From assembly GCA_000310025.1 (NCBI GenBank), contig FN649759.1, forward strand, positions 640,964 through 704,963: 64,000 nt of DNA. Direction: 5' to 3'. The notes under the pieces are model-generated. The model had not been told where the DNA came from. It made no database searches and saw only the letters and a list, made by a program, of their open reading frames with translations. This DNA is from Ectocarpus siliculosus. Lineage: Eukaryota; Sar; Phaeophyceae; Ectocarpales; Ectocarpaceae. A program made the position numbers and the translations under genes. The stretch's first letter is position 1. Each line of letters opens with the position of its first letter. Below, piece after piece: positions 34,601-48,000 of the stretch.

Positions 34601-37600
34601 TACATGCCAATTAAAGCTATGAGAGAAAACGGTGGAACTTGCTGGGCGTCCAATAGAGTAGTGGTGAAAAGTGTCGGCGTGACGAGTTCGTGGTTCGATT
34701 CACTCCTTCCGTGTTTTTTGCCCGAGCTACAATAGTAGACACTTTTCGCGGCGGCGGGGTGTGTGGTCGTTCTGGCCACGACAACAACCGGGTGTGCAAT
34801 TGCAGGTCTTTGGAAGCTTCTTTTTTCTGGGTCTCAATCTTCACATGTTTGGAACGGTATGTACCGCCATGTGGGTTACTCGTCCTCAGCAAAGAGTAAG
34901 ACCGCCAAGTTTAACGATATTATCATGTGTATTTTCTGATGATCCCCTGTTGTCCACGCGGCCTGTGAACACGTTGCAGGAGATGATCAACGAGCTGAGA
35001 TACGGAGCCGAGATCGCTTCGATGGTCGACAGGGGCAAGGGAAAAGTGTGTTGAGTTCTGAAAGAATGCAGCTAGTTTTCGTGTGGTTTGCTTTGGTCAC
35101 GCCCCTTAAGCGCGTGGTTAGAGTATTGATGTCCGTTCACCATGTTATTATTGACACCGGTGGGATCATCAGCACGTCCATATTCATGCAAGGGGAAACA
35201 ATTTCTGAATCACCCACTATCGTGTTCTTGTGTAGAAACGATTGCCCCCCCCGGTGATAACACCACTTATTTTGTTGGAAGTTTTGCAGGAGTTCACTAA
35301 ACGCATCGAGTAGCCTAACAATTCCATCTCCCCCGAACATTCATGTTGTTCGCCTCCCCTTTTTCTCTCGCGGAATTTCAGGTGCCCGTGGCTGACTACA
35401 GATTAACCCAGTCGCTCGGAGCTGACAAGTCTGATGAGGCTAGACAAGGGTCGGCGAAACGAGGGTACCAGGACCGAAGCTGTTACAGCTTCTGCATGTG
35501 CCCGGGGGGGCAGGTAGTGCCGACGAGCGTCGACCCCAAGGAGGTGTGTGGTTGTTGGCCCGGAGCCCCCCCGTGGCTGAGTTTAAGCCCGTGTCAGTTG
35601 AGGTGACTGCGGCAGGGCCAGCATACGTATTTGACCCCATGCATGAGAGTCTTTGAACTCAGCCACTAGCTGTGATGGATAAGCATCAAATCGCCATTTC
35701 ACATTTCTTGTTCCCCTGTGAATGATCTGGTATTTTCCCACCTTCCATCCTACCCTTTCTCCATCATCAAGCATCAAGCATAACCACCCTCCTGGCTTTG
35801 GTCTACCGCACGTACCGCACAGGTGTGCGTGAACGGCATGAGCTTCTCCAAGCGTGAGTCTAAGTGGGCAAACGCCGCCCTCGTCGTATCCCTCAGCCCG
35901 AAAGACGTGGCCGATGACGTTTTCGCACTGGAGGGGGCCGAAGCTGGGAATGGTCCTCTCAGGGGGGTGAGGTGGCAGTCGGCGATGGAGAGAAGAGCAG
36001 CGGAGATGGGCGGCGGAAATCTCGGTAAGACGAAGGCATTGTTGCTTTGACCACAACAGAAGACGCCGGCCATGTTCATTCATCTGAGCAAGTCTCCGTT
36101 GGAACTCGGCACGCCCGTTGGTTGCAGATCTCCGGGTCATGTAAAGTTTCTCGAGAACTGGTGAACACTGGAGTACAGACGGTAGCTGTTTTTTCTCGGG
36201 GGGATTGGGGCATGCACGAATAAGGCGGAAAAGACGGTGACAGGCGTCCCTGGTGGCATGGGGCCTGGAGACGAGTGGCGTTCATGCGGATGGAGGGTAG
36301 GTTGGGGCGCGGAGGGATGTTCGCTGAGTAGGCGCAGAATGTTACAGCTGTTGTCCCGTGCAACAGAGAAGGGAGCACTTCACTTGCGAGCACGCTCGAG
36401 AACATCAGAAACACGCAAACGCTTGGACGCGCACGAAACGGTCGATGCTGGATTGAGTTTCTGGAAGAAACTAAGCTCTCGAGGAAACTTGACGAAACGT
36501 GTACAAAACAAGTCGGAAGTTGGCGTCGTTGAGGTTGTATCCCTTTTTTCCAGATTTGCTCCGATCCCAGCTTACACAAATTATGCTTCACTCTTTTCAC
36601 CGCTTTTGCACTACCGATATACCTCGCGCTCTTCGACTTTTACTTTCCTCCTAGCTGACCCAGTCCGCCCCCGGCCCCGTTCGATCTTCTGCGCCCCCCT
36701 CCGCCCAAACGCCAACGGAACCGAAACCGAAACGTCACGTCAGTTGTTCCGGTTCAGCGCGTAACGGACTTCATGGCGGGTTCTTCTGGGCGGGACGCCG
36801 ATTTGCCATCCTCCAGCTACCGGTTGGGGGTTCGAGCGGGGCCTCTGCACGAGGTGAGCACCTACATCTCCGATGAGATATGTAAGATCTACGATGAGAT
36901 CTACGATGAACTGAGTGAAGCCTTCACCAGGAATGTAGCAACTGATGTTCGGCATTTCACACCCCTTCTTCTTCCGGATGTCGAGCGAAAATTTCCGTAC
37001 ATGCACGTATTTCTTGTTGATAGTGTCATGGGAAGGCTGACTGCCCGTCGGGCATACTTGTCGACAATAGATGTGTCGCAGTCTACGTGTGGAGGATTGA
37101 ATACAGGACTCTGTGTGAGGGGGTGTTGATGTTGTCCGGGATCTCTGCGGGCGGCCAGGTCACTCTCTACCCACAACATGCGTCTTGTCAACTGCCTTGA
37201 TTGTCTGTCACTCATCCTTGCTGCTGTACGGTTATTTTCTCCCTTTTCTCGTGAACGGTGATAGCTTTACCCGTCGTACGTGACGGAGGGTCTCCGAGAA
37301 GCCTTGGAGGCTTTCGAGAGACGCATGCCAGGCTTCGTGTGCGACGAGGCGTTGCTTCACGGAGTTGAGACTCGGACGAGCTCTCCTGTGCAGGTAAATC
37401 CAGCGGGAAAGACTACCAGTGCCGGCGGTGTGTGGCGAGCTTCTAGCAGACCATGCTTGTGTGGGGTGGTGAATCGTTTCTGGGGACTTGAAGACGTGCA
37501 GATAGATGCGTTAGGATGATTTCCATGGCGACCGTTGTGGGAGTGAAAGTTTTCCTTCTACGAATGTGGGCGACGGAAAACGGAGAGCCCTGTTTCTTCT

Positions 37601-38601
37601 TCAGTTTTGGCGATTCCTCCAAGGGGAGTTGAGCTGAATTGTTATTCCAGTCGAAAGTTGTAACCGAGCAGGAATGAAGCCATTCGGGAACCATGCGTAG
37701 AGATTGATACCCGATCGCAGTTTTGATGGGACGCTGTAGGTTGGCTTTTCATGCATCCGCAAGCTTGTGCCCCACTGCGGAGTACAGCGAAGTTGATGTG
37801 TACGCACCATTGCATGCCACGGTTTCACATTTCTGCGATCTGGCTCTTGAGACCTATGCCACATGGCCAGATCGTCCCTGTAACCCACCTGCAGCATTGA
37901 GGAAATATGCCATCAACCCATTCCGTCACATCTGTTTTCGGGTGCCCCGTGCCTTGGGTCAGGTGGAGCGGAATGCTGATACGCTGGAGTGTCCGTCGAT
38001 GGAAGGCTTGTTCCCCACGGGAGAAGGCGCGGGATACGCTGGTGAGAATGCATATGCACACTGCTCTCGTTTTGAATGCCGCGGGGGGTTTCAATGAAGT
38101 GGTGTAGTTTAGTTTCCATCCATGCAACATTCAGTCCTTCCAGTCGAATGTTGGCTGCCATTGGGGAGGAAATGCAATGGTATGTCTAGCGTAACGATGG
38201 TATTGCTGGTTCTAGTCATGCCGACTCACTCGAGGAGGGCTACAGTAGCCAAGGGCAGAATGCCGGAGTCGACCTGTATTCTGGCTACTTGCATTGACGC
38301 CTGAAGGATCACCGAAAGCAAGCCTACACGATTTCGTTGAAGGCCGGCATATTGTGTCGTTAGTGTTGACAGGTACCGTTTGTTCGACCGCATTCCTGGC
38401 TCGACGTTCACATTATATGCATCCTACGCCCTCAGTGTGCTTTCTCTGCCTTGCTGCCTTCGATACGTTTTCCACAAAATATTTTCTGGCGATGTTGAAG
38501 GTGGAATCGTGAGCGCTGCCGTTGACGGCATCCGTGTGGGACAGTCTGTGGCGATGCAAGTCTTGTCAGCTGCGATGTCAGCAAGAAATTCAGAGGTCTA
38601 A
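28635..38601 (+). CDS. FAD-dependent oxidoreductase, COG2509 / PDE327-like
   Basis: Fifteen exons, all closing in phase: 28635-29060, 29931-30035, 30367-30450, 31158-31522, 31868-32024, 32725-32801, 33448-33609, 34214-34328, 34980-35045, 35382-35543, 35823-36024, 36744-36853, 37265-37393, 37963-38041, 38501-38601 (779 residues). The dinucleotide-binding motif GAGPAG is at residues about 301-306. Other family marks are SFDAR, GEGGAGTWSDGKL, GKPHLGTD, AVGHSAR, FRIEHPQ, CYSFCMCPGGQV, NGMSFS, RRAAEMGGG, QRVTDF, HGVETRTSSPV and GEGAGYAGGIVSAAVDGI. The family is found in bacteria and plants; as I recall it, loss of the Arabidopsis member gives pale, defective embryos. The substrate is unknown to me. 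The start is uncertain: 28635 is the first ATG of the open frame, 28875 (699 residues) is the alternative, and conservation begins only at WRMYNVEL. An upstream exon is possible. Confidence 0.9.
34511..34608. repeat. Heptamer minisatellite (acatgct) in an oxidoreductase intron
   Basis: A seven-base unit, acatgct, is repeated perfectly about seven times at 34558-34607. It is preceded by degenerate copies from 34511 (acatgctacatgccacatgc and so on). It lies in the intron between exons 8 and 9. Confidence 0.95.
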
Positions 38602-40722
38602 CTACTTCGGGAATTTCTGTGGTCGGTTTGGGTAAACGAGCTCTGCCCGTCTGTGAGTTGTCGGAGATACCCGTACGGACAAGATGTTTGTCCACACTTC
38701 TCGGATGTGTCTCGGTCTGTGGCGTTCTTTCATGAAGAGGGTTCTGGTAGACTTGAACAAGGCGGCCGCACATGAGCGATTACATCGCCCGGGTGCGGTA
38801 TTAGTAGGGGCTTGTCGTGTGACACCGGGAGCGAGTGCCGTGCCGCACCACTCGTGGGTGGGCTGTTACACGACGTGCTACCCCTTTAACACTAAACAGT
38901 GTTTCACCTGGGATGCGTGGGCGTCCGATCTTTCGTTAATGATGACGTTTGTTGTCAACATGATCGGTGCTTGCCTGCGCTCTTGCGCAAAATATGACAC
39001 TGTCTTTGTCAGCACGATAAGTCGATATTTTTGAACCACAATATTGCGTATCGTTCCGAGCTACAGAATAGACATGGATTGACCGGTCCTGTCGTTGCAC
39101 TACAGTATACAGGAATGCCATTGATGCGCTTCATCGATGCATCAGGGACACTACCACTTTTTGCAATGTGGACACTTCCACTCTCGTGTTATACGTATTC
39201 CGTTCCATCCTGGCTTGTTAGTTGCTCTCTTGCAACGAGAGTTAGGGTACTGCAAAGAATAACTGTTGTTCCATATCCCCTGCTCAGTAGTCACCTCTGC
39301 CCACTGTGAAACTCGATGTGCCCTACGTGAATCCACGCTACGCCAGATTGGTTCTGAAATGTAGCCCAACATCGTATCTACTACGTGGCTGCTCTACCCC
39401 CATTTGCCATATATTCGATCCTGCTACTTCTCTGTTCTACCCCTTCCTTCTGCTTGGCTGCTCCATCCCCGTTCATCCTATTCTGCAGTTTATCTGACAA
39501 ACTCGCCGGAGCATGGCGGTTTTGTTGTTGATACTCGTGGGTGTGAAATAACCCGCCTCTGTTCTCCGGGCACGTTTGGATACGCGACCGGGTCACACAC
39601 ATCTGAGGACTAAATTTCAGTTTTTCGCAGATAATAAACAGCCAAATACTGTTGTGCCTGAAAAAAAAAAACGGGGTGGAAACATCGTGAGATTCGTGCT
39701 TGCAACACCTTGCAAATCCTCTCGAACACGATGATGTCCCCGAGCTCGTCTCCAAACGCTAGCTTCGGACGTGTCGCCATCACACGGGGTATTGAGACTC
39801 TGATGATGTTTCCTTGCGGGGTCCATATGTACATGGGGTAGGCGGTCGGAGTCGCCATCTGGCAATATGTGAAACAAGGGTGCCCGGTCATGAGAATGAA
39901 TCAATCGCCCAGTCAAGCAGAAGCGAGCTAGTTCCGGAGCATGCAAGCCGTTAGTTTTTGAAAAGGAGGCGGGCCCGAGTACGACAGTAAATGCGGGAAT
40001 GCCCCCAGTAATCTGGTTGTTTGATCACTGGAATGATTTAGTGCAACTATGTGTCTTTGTGAGGGCAAAAAAATACTTCGATATCACTCAGTAAGTAGCA
40101 TGTGTCGCTGAAGTCCAGCGGCTCTCTTGAGCAGAGAGTTTTTCTCCCTCGCGAGAGATGCACACCGATCAAGACCTGAGCCTTCACCCACTCAATGACC
40201 CGACACACTGCGTCATCGTAAGGAATCCATCGGTGCAGATTGTTATGTCCTTCAAACAATATGGGACAATTCTGACCACGTCCAGACGCGTCCCCGAATA
40301 ATTCTGAGCACTTCCCTTGAAACTCCTCCGTTGTGAATCGCAAGAAATTGCACGTTCTTGAGAATCTGAACGAACTTCATACGAAACCAAGCATACGCAA
40401 ACAAACGGTAATTCACACGCGATCCAGGTGGTCATTTTTCATGAGACCGACCATGAGAAAAATAGACGAAAAGTGTGGTTTGCGGTCTGAATCCTTCCGG
40501 CAACATTGTGTGACTCCAGTCTCCATTGCTATAAGGATCGGAGAAATTGCGAATGAATCATTTGTCAGTGCTGTTTTGCAACCTATCGGAAATATGGCTT
40601 ACTCAGTCTCTCTCACCTAAACCCATACAGGGAGCCGAAGGAGCACGCTCGTTCGCATTTCACACTTCTCACGCGCACTTCACATTTTTCATTCGCACTC
40701 CACATGCTCACCTTGTTCGTCA
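38602..40722. other. Intergenic region with an uncertain minus-strand candidate
   Basis: Between the 3' ends of the oxidoreductase (plus) and the first T1-TLDc-T1 gene (minus). The left half shows only short open frames. The right half has the candidate described separately at 39612-40343. A second C-free A run of 11 bases is at 39660-39670. Confidence 0.4.
39612..40343 (-). other. Possible gene fragment of unknown function
   Basis: Two minus-strand blocks read like protein: one at about 40340-40180 (containing HRWIPYDDAVCRVIEWVKAQ, followed by a gt) and one at about 39858-39710 (after a cag, containing MYIWTPQGNIIRV and FGDELGDIIVFERI, followed by aag-gt). Joined, they would form two exons. 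However, the first block is open in more than one frame, and I recognise no family. It may be the remains of a gene or of a transposon. Confidence 0.25.
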
Positions 40723-42451
40723 CTATTCCGTGAACCTCACCAAATCCATTACGAACCTCGTGCAGTTGGGGAAGTACATCTTGACGGCGTCTTCAAAGTT
40801 TTCGCGGTCTGCCTCGGATACCCTCACGCGGATAGTGTCTCCGCCACCGGCATTCTTGACAATCTCATCATCTTCTGCCCAGCCAGCCCGCTTCCTCATG
40901 CGCATCACATCCAGGATCTTCGAAAAACAACTGGGATCGCAGTTGACTTTGTAGCGCCCGTCCTCGTCCACGCCCTTCCCACCCGACCATCTCTCGGCGA
41001 GCCAAGCGGCGAAAACAGAGTCCGTGCAAGCATGCAGCGTCCAATACAGGGTCGTTATGGATCGCCCGCGGACATTCAGCTCCACCACGGGATCCTCCTC
41101 CCCCCGTGCCACGTGGGGACCGTAAATGACGCACAGGGCTCGAGCAACGGTTCTGGCCCTGGCCGCCGCCTCGTCGAGCTCCACCCGAGCGTATGCTAGG
41201 GCCATGAGTTCCTCCATCAGCAGGTCGGCGATAGATTCCCCGAACTCCAGAGTATATTCCGCCGCAAGGGATTGGTCGACAGGAATGTGTTGATCCCAAG
41301 ACATGATTTCGGAAGAGGCCGGGGTCTCCACTTGCTCTGGCACCGAACGTACTTCGAACACCTCGACGTCCAGGACAAGTCCACCATTGAGAGCCAGAAA
41401 GGTGGATTCTCCGTCGACATCGTATGTTCCTCGTCCAGTTGACAGGGTGCACCCGGTGGTCGGGTGGAAGTCCACGCGCATGTCGTGATTGCCGAAGCAG
41501 GGCCTGAAGGATTGGGAAGAGCTGTCACGACAACAGCTTAGTGCATTTCCTTGGCTGCCAGACTTCACACCCCACTTGACTGGTTCGAAGTCTTCTTCCG
41601 GAGAATCGAGCATGAAAATGAAGGCCGAGTTCGACCATCGTCGTCCGTCATATGTACTCGGTGGGTGCCAACACGCCCCACCGGAGTAGCCGCCAACGAT
41701 GCTGGCGCTCTCGGTTCCTCCACCTAGGAGCCTTTGCTTGAACCAGGGCTATCGTCATGGAGATGTTGCCGACGGCACGGCGGAACTTCTCGGAGGAAAA
41801 CCCATCTCGGGATGCGCGGTAGAGAAGCCGAAGTCCATTGGAGTCTTCTGGGCACCAGCCTCGAATCGTGGAACTCCATACCGGAATATCGAAAGGGCTG
41901 CCGGCGATTACGCTACCGCCTTCCACCAACATGCGCTTCTGGAACGTAGGAATGGCCGCTGACAACCCCAGCACATGTGAAACGTACATCAGGTTGACCT
42001 CCTCGTCCGCAGCCACGGCGGAACGCGAACGTTGTTCTCCACTCACCGACGGCGTGACAGAGCTGTTGAACAGGGTGTGGATGATGTGCTTGAGGCAGGT
42101 TGGGGACTCGTCCAGCACGATGCGGCCGTCTGCATCACGGGGAACTCTCTTGTCCCAGACACCACCAACCAAGGCCCCAAAGGCAGATTCCCGCCCAGCC
42201 TTTGCGATGAGAGAACGGTGCACGTGGGCGGGCGAACCACCGATGTTCATTCTCAGCACACCTTCATCTCTGGTGTTCGGCCTGAATCCGATTTCGAGCA
42301 ACTGCTCCTGGTGTTGTTGCCGTCCCAGCTCGAGTGCTTCCCATTGGCTGTCGATATCGGTATTCGTGAGCTCTAGCTTCGCAATGAGCTCCTTGGTGTA
42401 GGCCGCCGCCGTTCTGCGGAAGGCCTTGCGTTCGTTCGAGTGAAGCAGCAT
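40723..42451 (-). CDS. T1/BTB - TLDc - T1/BTB protein, copy 1, with a frameshift
   Basis: Single-exon paralogue of the gene at 55351-57108; starts MLLHSNERKAF. The first KCTD-like T1/BTB domain has LRMNIGG, WDKRVPRDADGRIVLDES and CLKHII. The TLDc domain starts LLYRASRDGF and continues, in another frame, with SIVGGYSGG, SAFIFML and FRPCFGNHDM. The second T1 domain has VELNVRGRSITTL and CDPSCFSKILDVMR. The first frame stops at 41648 and the second is open past the shift, so one extra base (or loss of two) lies near 41722-41730, at AAGGCTCCTAGGTGG. The total length, 1729 bases, is one more than a multiple of three, in agreement. Either the copy is a young pseudogene or the base is a sequence error; the rest shows no damage. 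TLDc proteins bind the V-ATPase and protect against oxidation; T1 domains form oligomers and often serve cullin-3 ligases. Confidence 0.8.
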
Positions 42452-44909
42452 CGCCGATATCCCAATGTGAGCTTAGGGCCGTGATTTGCTGCCGTCCACA
42501 ACAACAGTTGAACAAAGGATGTCGAGGGAAACAACGTGTCTTATGTCGTTGCGGTCTTCACATTTCTGGGAGGGTTGAGACAAAACGAGCTCCCGCATAC
42601 ATGTAGATCCGGTTTGTATCAACTCGGAACTGTATTTCTGATGACCTCTACTGGCTCTATTTTCCGCGGCAAGAGCCAAGGAAACGGTGGGAAAGGGCGA
42701 CGCCTCTCCCGAAAACCACGGCCCCACCGCGTTGCGTAGCGGCACCCGTTTTTTGTTCCTCAGCAATCTCAACAACAACAGTCCTCGCCTACATGTTCTC
42801 GCGAATGAGTTCCTTCCCGGAACAGTTTTTGGATCTCTCACAACCCGATCCAATTCTTCACCAAGACATACATGGTAAATTGCGTTTTCGCAGCAAGCGT
42901 CGGACAACAGCTAGCTGTGTTGCCGTGTGGAGTCTATTGGTGCAACTTTGAAGAAACCGGACGAGGCATCGCGTTGGAACCTGGTTCGCTTGGACTAGAG
43001 GTTGTTCGCGTCCTGTTTGGTGTTGTTTTTTCGATCCACCTTTTGCATTCACTCGATACATTCAGCACGATGAGTGGTACTTCTTTCAGTTCCGTATCAT
43101 GGTGTGCTCCTTTTGCACTCGAACGGTTGATGCCACGAGTCGAGGTTCAGAGGTATGTTGTACAGTCACCTCCCGCACTTGCGGTTCAGTACTTGTAATG
43201 AGGAACATGACCGTTACTCATGGCGCAACGTTTATACAAACATTATGTCCACTCGCATTTGCTGTTCGGTACACAAGTACAGGAACACGGCCGTAACGAA
43301 ACGGTTGTTTCATAATAGTATTTCGAAGCATAACACTGCGAAGCAAATTGCTACCCAAACAGTAGCTGCCCTACCCACCGAGGAAATTATTCCAGCGTTG
43401 CGAAATAGGAGGTTCTAAAGCGCGGCCGGGGGTTCGCACGAAATAAACCTGCCATTGTGCGGTCGTGGTGTCGCGAAGAGCCCCACAGTCGACCCCGCGA
43501 TCTATCTGTTGTTGGTTGTGGCTGTTCCCCTAAAAAACTAGAACGATGAATTCCTTCAGGGTTCTCAGGAAAATTGCCACAATATTGCGAGCAAGAGAAG
43601 AAGAACTTAGCCATTGACCAACGATACGCAAGGGACGGAGAGGGCACAGGAGAACGGGTTGAGTTACTCGCCACCAATTCACACCATGTCACGAAGATAC
43701 AAAGAGCGAAAGCACGGAACATCATACGGTTGAACCAAAGGGCGGCGAACTACAGTAGTGAACTCACTCTGTACGATGCTTCTGCCGAACACTAGTACAT
43801 ACATGCATGATTCAACCTCTTTTCGCCTCCCTGTGGCTTAAGCTCAGGGGACTACAACATGGACGCTACCCATTAGTCTGCAGAGCAACTCCCAATATGG
43901 CGCCATCATCGGGGCTTCCGGGAACCAGGCGAAAGAATGCAACACATGAGAGAACGCCGTTCGATAGACAGCGCCAGCAACACATTAAGCAGTAAGTGAC
44001 GAAGAAGCACCACCAAATCGACCCCGCCACGTTGGCAGGAGCGTGTGGGGGGGTGAGGGGGTGTGAAAATTTCAAACGTCAGGGTAGGAACATAACTCTT
44101 GGGCCTGTATCCGCCTGGTTACAGAAGTGGGACAGGAATCATCGCCGCCAACCATACCAATTTCATACGTTTCGCCCTTGGTCGTCACATCCCCCCTCTA
44201 CATACCAAAAATGTTTTCGTCTGCGTTTCCGGAAGGTATCGTGACAGATGCTTTGAGCACCAAAGCAGCCAACGACAGAAAGTCAAAGCTACTCGAAGTA
44301 AACGTACTGACTCTCTGTCGCCAGCTGAGCAATACCGTTCTCGAGCACGGTAAATCCTCACCACTACACTTACGAGAAAAAATGCGCCGCGTCCAACCTG
44401 CAAACCTGCAACGCACGCTCTGTCCAGACATTGTACAAGTAGCCAATATTGGTTGTGGTGGCCTTTGGCGAAAATGTCTCGCGTCAAGCGACAACGGTAA
44501 TGTGGACCCGGTGACGAACGAGACCCACGACATTGGTACCGAGGTCCCGCTGCATGCACAGTCGCGCCTTGCGTGGCTCACACCCCCCCCCGATACAAAT
44601 TGCCGACACTCAATGTAATGCTGGGGCCTCTCCCCAAGATTGAACTAGAAATATCCAAAACCAGACCAAAACCAAAACCAAAACACACCCACCCGCAAAA
44701 AACATACTTGAAAAATCACTTTCGGACGGACTTGTCCGCGACACAAAATACAAACGCCTAGAAAGCAAGGCAGGTCGAGCGTCTCTTCAAAGGCGTACTT
44801 TTGTTCTACTGGAATACGCTTGGATCAAAGGCAGTCCCGTCGATCGGCGAGAGTTTCAGCAACACCTTGCCAGCGAGAACACCGGGCGCGGCTGTTCTGT
44901 TGGAGGTGA
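42452..44909. other. Intergenic region, no gene supported
   Basis: Upstream of copy 1 of the T1-TLDc-T1 gene and downstream of the orphan Spec3/Stum exon. The longest open frame (44127-44618, plus, 163 codons) overlaps two minus-strand frames of similar length and has no recognised domain. Short simple repeats (ccaaaa) occur at about 44662-44685. Confidence 0.5.
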
Positions 44910-45091
44910 TCAAACCGCGCTAGCGGAAAGGGGTGGGCGCCTCTTTCCCCTGGCGATCTGCCAGAGCTCCCAGCCCCACAGGATCGACCACACCCATCCG
45001 ATCACTATCGGGGCGGTCACCATCTGCAAGATGCCGACCAGCACATTCTTCAGGCTGCACGTGCAGATTCCAGCGATGATTGTTCCAGCTC
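44910..45091 (-). CDS. Spec3/Stum-like membrane protein, copy B, second exon only
   Basis: On the minus strand, after an acceptor caccag, an exon of 182 bases starts in the same phase as the second exons of copies A and C. It codes for (G)AGTIIAGICTCSLKN, then a hydrophobic stretch with GILQMVTAP and GWVWSILWGWELWQIA, a basic tail (RGKRRPP) and a stop at 44910-44912. Fifty-nine residues after the shared Gly are present. I searched the plus strand to 48.7 kb by eye for the complement of a TFIDPP-type first exon and found none. It may be a partial duplicate, or its first exon may be diverged or distant. Unlike copy A, the C-terminal part resembles copy C. Confidence 0.65.
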
Positions 45092-48000
45092 CTGGTGCAT
45101 TGTTCACATTTTCCCATGGAATGTGCGGCATGCGTGTTGGGTGTTAGCAAGATGGGGACACACACAATACTGTATGTGCGGTGCGCGGGGGGCACGGTGG
45201 ACGGGAGAGGGTGGGAAGGTGGCCATGAACTCAAGGGAACAGAACATTGTGGGCATCGGTGAAAATGGTTGCATGTGCCCGGATTTCGTGGCCAAAAGCG
45301 CGGCTGATTCAGCAGAGATTCGTGCAAAAGTTGCGATGCGCTCTCCGCGGCTTGGCTTAGATGAGTACACCTGACTCGAGTGAGTTGTGTGGCACGGAGA
45401 CGAGGGCTGCATCAGCCCGGCACAACGCGTACGACATCACCAAGCGCGTGATCAATGCTCGGAAGCCCGAATAATATGATCGAACTTAGTGTGTGTTGAG
45501 TGAAACTACTGACATGTCAAAAATTTTGCTGCCATTGCCAAGTAAGTCTGGGATGTACTGACTGCGACGGATGCAAGGAAAAACGCAATGCATTGTTTTC
45601 AGGATCTGGATCTACAACAACCATACTTCTCACCGTGGTGTCAAATCGATTGATTGCACGGTGTCTGAATGATACACACCCTGTGAACTACTCCGGATGG
45701 GGAATCGTGAAGAAATACAGTAGTAGAAAAGATAAACCGTGCGGGGAAAGTGGACCGGAATACGGCATCGGAACCACCCCCTGAATCGATATCGCAGCAA
45801 ACCAGGACCGAGGGTAACAAGTGACCGATTAGGGGATGGATACCAAGCCTCCATGCCACCACCGATGTAGTGACAATTCGACCCTGTTGCTTTCTGATTG
45901 CGGTTGGCGGGCTTGAGACTGCCAGGTCTATACAAAATCAAAGATGCTTCAGGATCGATTCTGAATGGAGAAAATGTGTCTGTTTGCTGTCTACACTCCA
46001 AAACCACAGCGAGCTTGAAGTTCCGCACGGCGGCGAAACGGCAAACTCAACATGAAAATGCGTCGACCGGGGAAGGGAAAGTATTTTCGTTGACGTGGGA
46101 GGGACTCGCATCGCATCTTTTTTACCAAGCTGTCGCTGCTGCATAGAGCCGCTCCTGCATTCCGATGTGGTCATTCTGCATGTCCCGGTGTGGGGGGTGA
46201 CGCCTCAAACATCATGTCCATAGCTTCTTAGTTGATATTGAGCTTTACTTGATCTTAGTCGATATTGAGCTTTACTTGAGCCGCCTCCGCACGTGAAACC
46301 CTTGCCTCCCGAGAGTAACGACGTCGTTAGAACGTCTCACTGGGTGGTAGAGGACATGCACCTGAGGTCATCCCAGAGGAGCAAGAGTTTTGCTTCACTG
46401 TTACTCTCAATCTTCTAAGTCTTCGACAAGTTCTTCCACTCTTGTCGAGTATATCCACTTGGTGCCCGAGGACAGCCGCATGGATTCAATGCTTGCGCCA
46501 AGAAAAATTATTTGTGGAGTAGAGAAAGAGACACTGGGATTGGAGTTTGCCCCGGGCGAGAGCTTGCAGCGCGAAAAGACAAGGCGGGGTGTTGGTCCCA
46601 ACGTTCGTTTTGGACAGTCTAGATGGTGCTTGTGTCTCGTACTGTTATTGTCGCTGTTGCTCGTTTGCTCTCATCGTGGTTATTGGTGTTGTCTATGATG
46701 TCATGTTGTTGTTGTTGTTGTTTCTCTCTCTTCCCGTAATCTCCACAGCCGACAACCTACAGGAAGACCCATTGCTCAAACTCGGAGACTTGCCCAAACG
46801 AACCTCGAACGACGACGGTAAATATTTGAAACGCGGAGTCAATGCATATCTACCGTAGCTGGTATGTAGGACGGCAGTGGTCAACGTAGACTGCACGGGT
46901 AACCGACACGGCGAATCTCACACAAATTACTTCGTGGCAGACTCAACCGTCATGCGATTTTGAGAATAAGGATCTGAGCGGTTCTAAGCAAGATATTTAG
47001 ATCTGGCGGGAACTGTAACTCCCTTGGATTGTTGCTAAACAAGGGATATAGCGTCCCCCCTCCCAGCAAGGAGCGCCATTCTGTTCAGTCTATCTGAAGC
47101 AGGAGTCAGCAAGTGTGCAGCAGTGATAGGATTAATCAAGAGAGGGAGAAACACTAACATCCAAGTGAGTCGTCATCATCAGGGGCTTTAGCGGACTGCT
47201 ACGCGTGTGAACCCCACAACACAACACATCGGATCAACGACATAAAAATGTAGATGATACTATAGATTGTCTTGACGAACCGCACTACTACTGTAGACGG
47301 TACAAAGATACCACGCTCTGTCGGAGGGGTTGGTTCAACGCGACCACCAGACGCCGAGGAAAGTACATACGTGTAACATCTCTCTTTTTCTTGGTATATT
47401 TTCTGGCTGACATCCCCTTGCACCCAGCCAGGTTGTGGTAAGATGAGGCCGACGCAATGCACGTGTTGCGGCTGACAAACTGACAAACTCGGAATTGCCG
47501 TCATCGCTCAACCATGATACGCGCCACAAAGGATGTACGATGAATCAATCAAAATACATTGGAGGCAACTTTCGTCTTGTCTCGGGTGGTTGTCTAGGCT
47601 CTGCAGTCCGAGTCCACCTTGCCGGACCCGCCCGACCGAAACCGCTCTTTGCTCTTTGTCGTCGATTTACAATATTATTATTGCGATTTCTGTGTTGATG
47701 CAGCAGAGTACAACCCACCACCATGGGTACTTTTCGGTGAGTTTGTGTGCTCGTCGGTAGGGACAGCCAAGCAATACCGTCGTGGGGGCAGACAAACTTG
47801 CCTACGGGCATATTTTTCTCGCGGCGGAGGACACCGCCAACAACAGGTGTGGGAGGTGATGCGTTGTGCGCGTCAGCTTGTTGGACGAAAAAACGACAAA
47901 AAAAAAATCCGATCAAACCGTGTAACGGCCACACAGCTGCGCCGGGTGTGTTCGAGACGCAAAAGACCTGGGACGTGCGACTAGGTGCGATGCCGACGAG

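Noticed and set aside
34660-34730. tRNA-like ggttcgattc word after a ttcgtgg
   Set aside because: No acceptor, D or anticodon stems can be formed around it.
44127-44618. 163-codon plus-strand frame
   Set aside because: Two minus-strand frames of similar length overlap it and no domain is recognisable.
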